A stretch of DNA of 64,000 nt from Dysidea avara (lineage: Eukaryota > Porifera > Demospongiae > Dictyoceratida > Dysideidae). Position 1 is the stretch's first letter. Every line of letters begins with the position of its first letter. The notes beneath the pieces were generated by a model. The model did no database searches and was not told the origin of the DNA. It worked only from the letters and a program-made list of their open reading frames with translations. The stretch lies in the NCBI RefSeq assembly GCF_963678975.1, contig NC_089272.1:28025280-28089279 (forward strand), written 5' to 3'. Below are positions 58,491 to 64,000 of this stretch, in pieces. Position numbers and translations under genes: made by a program.

Positions 58491-58959
58491 ATACATGTTC
58501 AGATGTAAAATTATATCATTATTTCCATTAATGTGATATGTGCGGTCAATATTAAGTAAACAGACAAGTACAAGCATTTTAAGCTTGAGTAGAGATTATA
58601 TAATGAACAGTAGTGAAACAAGCAAAATCACTTACACCTGCAGATATGCTCCCCTGTTTTACTACCTTTTATTTCTATGGTCTCTTAAAATTCTAAGTTT
58701 TCTTGTCCTTGTACTAATTTAATGTACTTTTCATTTTAACTCTTAGAATATCAATATAATTATTAATATGAACAAGCAAAAATAAAACAGGTATACAGTA
58801 AAACAGGTATACACTAAAACATTATGTATAAGAGACAATGTATAAAATGGGACATTAATGGCAGTTGCTATACATGCAACTTGCACAGTGGGCAGTTATG
58901 TTACTGTTAATGTGTATGCAAATGTTTACGCAATAATTATGCTATATTTGACAACTAAC

Positions 58960-59106
58960 TTTGTATATCCGGTTGCTCTTTACAACAACAGAAGGTCACA
59001 ATAAGACCGGATGTCACGAAGACTGCTACTACTATGAATACCACTACCATGACGACAATGAGTATAATATTTTCAGTGCTAATGTTGTTACTACTACTGG
59101 AACCAC
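58960..59106 (-). CDS. Transmembrane exon of a mucin-stalk membrane gene
   Basis: 147 nt between an acceptor TTTATACAG (59107-59115) and a donor GTTAGT (58959-58954), both phase 1. It encodes GGSSSSNNISTEN, a 23-residue hydrophobic span (IILIVVMVVVFIVVAVFV...) and FCCCKEQPDIQ, i.e. stalk end, single membrane helix and juxtamembrane Cys cluster. If the donor is unused the frame ends at TAG two codons later. Upstream phase-1 stalk exons (61269, 61542) and the downstream phase-1 exon (57626) join in frame. Type I receptor-like topology; the ectodomain exons are not found in this window. Confidence 0.55.
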
Positions 59107-60586
59107 CTGTATAAACACATACAACATACAAGTTCACATACTATTTATCTTTACAGTATATCCTGTATGCTACTGGATCTGGAAAACCAGTCTTATCACC
59201 CATGACAGCAGGTTTGATTTTCACCTCAAACACAAAGCTACATCAATACACTATCGAATTTCACTATCAAAAGCAGCCAATTAGTGGTCTGTTTTTGCTG
59301 GCTGCTTTTCCCAAGCCCAGTGGTGAGCCGTTCGGACCTTAATGAAGCTCTGGAAAACCTAGGGATGGCTTTATGTGGTTGTATACATCTCTGTGGTGTG
59401 TAATAAAGACCTCTGCTGTAAATTTCCCTTTATGTTGATGTAGGCAGTTTTGAGACCTGCATGGCCCAAAATTTGTCCTGATTCACTCCTGTGGATTCCT
59501 CATTCATTTTGCAAATGACCTCTAGTCCTCCCTTCTCCCCATCCCTATTAGAGCTTGCCTGATACTCAAGTTTAAAAGCAATCTAAAATGGTATGAAACT
59601 GTTGACTACTTGTAGAGTACATGTATATACTGTGGAAGGTACAGTAAGAAACATATGAAATTTTGGTGCATGCAGATTCAAACATTGGTGAACTACAACA
59701 GATTTATTCCTTGAAACTGACATTTCTCAATATAGTTAAATAGGCGATAAGACCAGTTTTCCCAATTGCAGTCACATATATTGTGTTTTACCGGTTAATT
59801 ATATATCTGTGGCTGACATAATAGTCGCACAATAGTCACCCTAGATAGTAGCAACAGCGCAACTTTGAATTATTGTCATAAGAGAGGAGGGAAACATTTA
59901 AGCACCATTAATACAAAGTATGCAAATGTTCTTTTGAGAAAGAAAGTAAAATGAATAGACAATGAATAGGCATCATCGCTTTGTTTAAATAAACTGTGCA
60001 ATCAATGAATTGGTTTTATGCATGGTATTTTGTTGAATGAGAGCCACCCTTGAATAATCAATACCCTTGGATAATAGCCACAGCTTGCATTTAAAAGTGC
60101 ATGTTTACAGCACAGGCTTGAAGAAGAAAGAAAAGGAGTTGTTTTATTGTAAGCCAGGAAATAGCATTTCCGAAAGGAGTCAAATGGATAACACTATTAA
60201 AGAATGGTTAAATGAGGTTAGTTATTTGAAAATCCAGATAAATGTCATAAACCACTGCCTGCCTTTTAGTAGCTGCATTGTGCAGAAAGTTATATGTAGA
60301 AGTCACAACTACTAAGCAGTAAAATATACATAATAGTACGATTACACTATATATAGTAGTTGTTAGAATCATACAGTATGGTATCACTGTATATTAGGTA
60401 TCATGGAGGTTTGGGTTTTCCTAGCCAAAATATCACCCAAACACCAGCTTCACAATACCATCCTAGTGTCTTGGCTGTATTGGTTAGGTATAACCAAGCC
60501 CAAAATTTATATGTGCCTTCAGTAGGGCCTCAGATGTTTCCAATAGATTGCCACAAAATTAAAAAAAAATATTCAATTGAATTTTC
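59107..60586. other. Intron-like spacer
   Basis: No gene is supported. It contains a patch with CAAAAGCAGCC...GGCTGCTTTT inverted sequence (59266-59310). The 82-codon ORF at 60067-60315 has a Lys-rich start but no recognisable domain. Confidence 0.35.
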
Positions 60587-60990
60587 TACTGACTGACTAA
60601 CTGCCTGCCTGCCTGCTTGATTCCTTCAGACAAGCACAACTAGATAACATCTAAGGTTACAGGCTCAATTTTTTCACTGTTTGATGTTGCTTCAGCCGGA
60701 TTGGTGCCTTTCGGCATACCAGAGTATGTACAATGTGTGCATCATTGACTTACATTTGTCCTCCTTTTTATGTCCCATTTTTTTTGCTGACAATCCAAAG
60801 TGTTAATTTGCGGTAGTGTGATGGATTTCCTATGCTTGTAAACAGGAATTGTCCATACAGGTATTTTTCGTGGTGACTGGATTGATTGCAGGATGCTTAT
60901 CCTACTGTTCTTTATTTGTAATGCTGTCAAACAGTCTGAACATACATACATAGTTGAAAGCGAAACGTAATGGCCACTTCACTTTTGAGT
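60587..60990 (+). repeat. Dispersed repeat R, third copy
   Basis: CTGACTGACTAACTGCCTGCCT, then CAGACAAGCACAACT, TTTTTTCACTGTTTGATG, TTCAGCCGG, GGCATACCA, TATGTCCCATT and TGGTGACTGGATTGATTGC follow in the same order as the reverse of 5430-5338 plus 3628-3400. This copy is the least interrupted. Confidence 0.65.
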
Positions 60991-61268
60991 CAGTAATTGA
61001 TAGTTGGGGTACACTTTCATTACCTGTGGCGCTTTTGATGTGGTATGTGTAGTTTCATCAGTCATAGTGATGTTACAAAAAAGTAAACCAACAAGTATAA
61101 GGAAATATTAGTTTGATTAGGCATCATAGGAAAAGTAGGGAAACAAGAGTTAAGGTCCTGTAGAAGAATGCACTCTTGGTGGGTCTTTGTATTACTAATT
61201 CTGTAAACTCTTAGTATATTATAGAAGTATGCATGCAAGAGATGATGTTGATGATACTGTATGCTTAC

Positions 61269-61325
61269 CAGATGAGGTTGCTGTGGGTGTAGCTGTGAGG
61301 GTTGAAGTTGGTATTGACCTTGTCA
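61269..61325 (-). CDS. Thr/Ser/Pro-rich stalk exon, copy 1
   Basis: 57 nt between acceptor ATGTACAG (61326-61333) and donor GTAAGC (61268-61263), phase 1 on both sides. The only frame that joins the transmembrane exon reads TRSIPTSTLTATPTATSS plus a split Gly, a mucin-like O-glycosylation stretch. Symmetric phase means it can be duplicated or skipped without frame loss. Confidence 0.55.
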
Positions 61326-61541
61326 CTGTACATGTAATATACACCATAACATAGAGCAGCTACGCTTACTACATATAACTTGAAACACATAATAAATGTA
61401 GGCTTTTATCAATGAGTACATGCAGAGTTACAGTGTAATAATTTTAGGAAGAAATCTTTCTTTGGCTTAAATTCTGTAAACTCTTAGTATATTATAGAAG
61501 TATGCAGGCAAGAGATGATGTTGATGATATTGTATTCTTAC

Positions 61542-61598
61542 CATATGAGGTTGCTGTGGGTGTAGCTGTGAGGGTTGAAGTTGGTTTTGACCTTTTCA
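61542..61598 (-). CDS. Thr/Ser/Pro-rich stalk exon, copy 2
   Basis: Same 57-nt exon in the second tandem unit: acceptor TTATACAG, donor GTAAGA, frame KRSKPTSTLTATPTATSY plus a split Gly. The splice sites and length are kept despite changes around them. It is the most 5' exon visible; earlier exons would be at higher coordinates or beyond the window. Confidence 0.55.
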
Positions 61599-61745
61599 CT
61601 GTATAATATGTAATATGCACCATAACATAGAGCAGCTACTCTTACTACATATAACTTGAAACACATATATAATATAGGCTTTTACCAATGAGTACAGAGT
61701 TACGGTATAACAATTTTAGAGAAATATATCTCTCTTTGGATTAAG

Positions 61746-63660
61746 GGGGTTACTATCTACATACAATGGAAACAGATCAATAGTTAGTAACTTGTATTCT
61801 ATTTTATCAAACAAAAACTGGCTATTCAAAATGAAATAGCCTTACTGTTAGATTATGTACTTTTTGGTCTGTCATAAATACACTATATAATCATAGTGTC
61901 ATAATAAACTCAAAGGGTTAATCTCAATGATAGCCTGCAAAGTTTGCCACGTTCTTTCACTCTTTCTTTATCTGGTTCTCTTCTGTAAGTTTTCTATAAT
62001 TTAGAATGAACCAACAGTGGTTTCTAAGCTATTTTAAAGATATGTGGGCTAGCAAAAAATATTACTGAGGCCGCACTATAAACGTAACTTGAATGTGTTT
62101 CCTATCATCTGTATACACACACTTGATATGTAAAAAGAGTGTCTAAAATGCAAGTAGACAAGAATAGACAATAATACACTCACTAGAGTTGCACTGATTT
62201 TTCCACTTTTTAAGCTAAGCGGATATCTGATATTCTTGTCCTATTTTATGACTGTAATGCTCTGCAAGTCACACTTGTGCATGATCCACCAGAAGTAATG
62301 TTTGTAAAGCTAATGCTATGAGGGAACACACTTATCACAAGTCGAAACTGCTAATCAGACAAGTGGGCTAGGGTTCCAATCATTAAGGGTTTAGTTTGTG
62401 GTCACCCCAAGTCATAGTAAATTACCTACATAAGTAAAAGGTACGTACATGCCAGAAGGTTAGACAGTGCTCCAGAAGTTCTACAGCTGAAGGGTAGGTA
62501 TAAAGAGTGGACCCAGGGATCCAACTTTTTTTGGATTTCACAATATATGACCTGGCTATGACACTGTTTATACATGCCCTATGGGTAGGTTGCCATGTTG
62601 GTGTATGTATTTATTTGGTGTATTTATTTGGTATATGTATTTGGTTGTATGTGACCTGTTCTAGTTATACAGCCATGCCACTGAGTTGTTGGGCTGCTTT
62701 TCATGAGTGGATTTCTATAGACATGTTCCAGTCACTAGGAACACTCTGGCACCTTGAACTACCACTGGCCAGCTGGAATATACAGCTAAAGGCATGGATA
62801 CCTTTGAACAGTTGCTCAGATGATTTCTACATGTATGTCTTTTACTTTGAGTGGCACAAGTAGTCCTTACAGCCCAGTGTCCAGTATTTCAGGCTGGAGA
62901 CTCCATATGACCTGCTCGGCCATTTTCTGTGATATGCCAATTGCCCACCCACCACCACTGTGCTTGTGTTACTAATACCATATGAAAAATGTTGCTCAAA
63001 ATCATAGTTCTGTCAGTGTAACTAGCTTGCTGTGGATTAAAGTGGGTTAAACACATGACTAGCTGCATTCACAGTGAAGTTTCAAATTCATAGCTTTTGG
63101 CCTAGCCAAGCTTTACTGGATCAAAATGTAGATCTCTATTGATGTACATACATCAACAGTTTTCCAAACTTAGGTCCCATGAGATTGTTTATAATTGTTC
63201 TAGATACCTCTGCATGTCAGCCTTGCATGGCCAATTCTTTTTATCACAGTGCTCATCAATTAGAAATTATAAGTATCTCTGAAAAAGGGGCTGCAGTTGA
63301 CTGCGCATTAGGCCACTCATGTTGCATGTTTAGCATATTAGTTTATTGCATGTATGTTGCCCAGTTGCTAAAGTTCATATCTTTTGAGCAAACAAATATT
63401 CCTGAGAAATAATTCATTGAAGCGATTACAGCAAGTTAAACCACCTAAATGTTGTCCCTGGATTCACATTCCAGTGGTCCCAGGCTCCATTCATTATATA
63501 CCTAATTTGGTAATAATACATTGCAGGTGTATTAATCTACTAGCCACAGCAATGTGTGATTATGGTAAAAACAGCTAATTATCGGCCTACAAATACCAAT
63601 TACAGGGTACCAATCTGATTATTGCCACAACTTTAGCCACTGCAACTTTACATTCTTATG
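61746..63660. other. Right-hand spacer
   Basis: No gene is supported. ORFs at 62507-62863 and 63179-63412 (+) are hydrophobic/Cys-containing but without any recognised motif or splice context. Ectodomain exons of the stalk gene may hide here on the minus strand. Confidence 0.35.
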
Positions 63661-64000
63661 CAGTGGAGGAGGAAGTAGTTGATATGAGGGGGGGGGAGGC
63701 TGACAGGAGTATAGAGTCTCTGGCAACAGGGGGTTTGGGGGGCACAGCCCCCCAGCCATTTCGACTATCACAATGTCTCAAAGTTCACCAACATTAATTT
63801 ATAGCAATTTTATAGGTACAATTTAAAGCATTTTAACCAATTTTTAGTCAAAACTATTTAAAATAGGCTATTTTCCTGTTAAAAACTTTTTTTGACAAAG
63901 CTTTTAGCTGTTGACTACAAGGTTAATGAACATATAGCATTTATGAGTAGTGCAAAACAGCCTATAGCCACCTGGAAACACTTGATACAGTGGTAAGACA
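63661..64000. mobile_element. Left end of a hAT-like element, running out of the window
   Basis: CAGTGGAGGAGGAAGTAG resembles the CAGNGGCGGA ends of the other elements here. It is followed by a G9 run and the palindrome TTTGGGGGGCACAGCCCCCC (63733-63752), as inside the hAT at 54205. The other end is not in the window. Confidence 0.45.

Larger units (their letters stand above)
61197..61745. repeat. 273-bp tandem duplication containing an exon
   Basis: Two units (61197-61469 and 61470-61745) start AATTCTGTAAACTCTTAG and agree along most of their length, with scattered changes. Each contains one 57-nt exon on the minus strand with its splice sites. Confidence 0.85.

Noticed and set aside
62507..62863. 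118-codon hydrophobic ORF
   Set aside because: It arises partly from TTTATTTGGTGTA-type simple repeats and shows no splice context or recognised domain.

Overview
The window looks like nuclear DNA from an early-branching animal, most probably a demosponge. The sequence shows AT-rich DNA, GT-AG introns and a dense mix of eukaryotic transposons: hAT, Mutator-like MITEs, BEL/Pao, Jockey/CR1-like LINEs, a tRNA-derived SINE and fold-back elements. The sponge assignment is an inference from the look of the main protein family and could not be searched.

The backbone is an array of one multigene family. Members carry a signal peptide, an ectodomain of about 800 residues (short Asn-rich, heavily N-glycosylatable strands resembling a parallel beta-helix, then a Cys-rich section ending in CGHCQ...CKKC), about eight or nine membrane segments and a short, strongly conserved cytoplasmic tail. 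Only the copy at 38253-41846 (gene C, 1197 aa, + strand) is open throughout. Gene B (18113-21712, +) has one frameshift. Gene A (1-2702, -), gene E (28690-29763, -) and gene F (49213-52699, -) are broken. Four smaller relics lie at 7541-8057, 25206-25615, 31830-32045 and 45750-46160.

Genes A(-)/B(+) and E(-)/C(+) are two copies of one divergent gene pair with its flanks. Unit 1 runs from about 1 to 26867 and unit 2 from about 28690 to 46812, so this is a large tandem duplication. A truncated BEL/Pao element (26868-28690) sits exactly at the junction and replaces the 3' half of gene E. Transposons that came later distinguish the units. In unit 1 these are a hAT-like element plus LINE tail at 3629-5337, a hAT-like element carrying two nested MITEs at 8236-10596, a 3.2 kb inverted-repeat structure at 12217-15440, a non-autonomous hAT at 25655-26139 and a SINE at 26476-26578. 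In unit 2 they are a fold-back at 30891-31521, a rearranged LINE nest at 33555-36570 and a non-autonomous hAT at 44055-44373. Gene F and its flanks follow unit 2.

The right part of the window differs. A nearly intact hAT element (54205-57476) with an 846-codon transposase frame (one homopolymer frameshift) abuts an exon of a separate minus-strand gene. Four phase-compatible exons of that gene are visible: two tandemly duplicated 57-nt Thr/Ser/Pro stalk exons, a transmembrane exon and a cytoplasmic exon cut by the hAT. A tiny single-pass membrane ORF, almost invariant between units 1 and 2, lies downstream of genes B and C.

The most notable themes are birth-and-death and gene conversion in the receptor array, including a 137-nt stretch identical in B, C and F. 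A recurring near-palindromic motif (TGACTGCTCTATTAGAGTA) is scattered, often in pairs, through the non-coding DNA.
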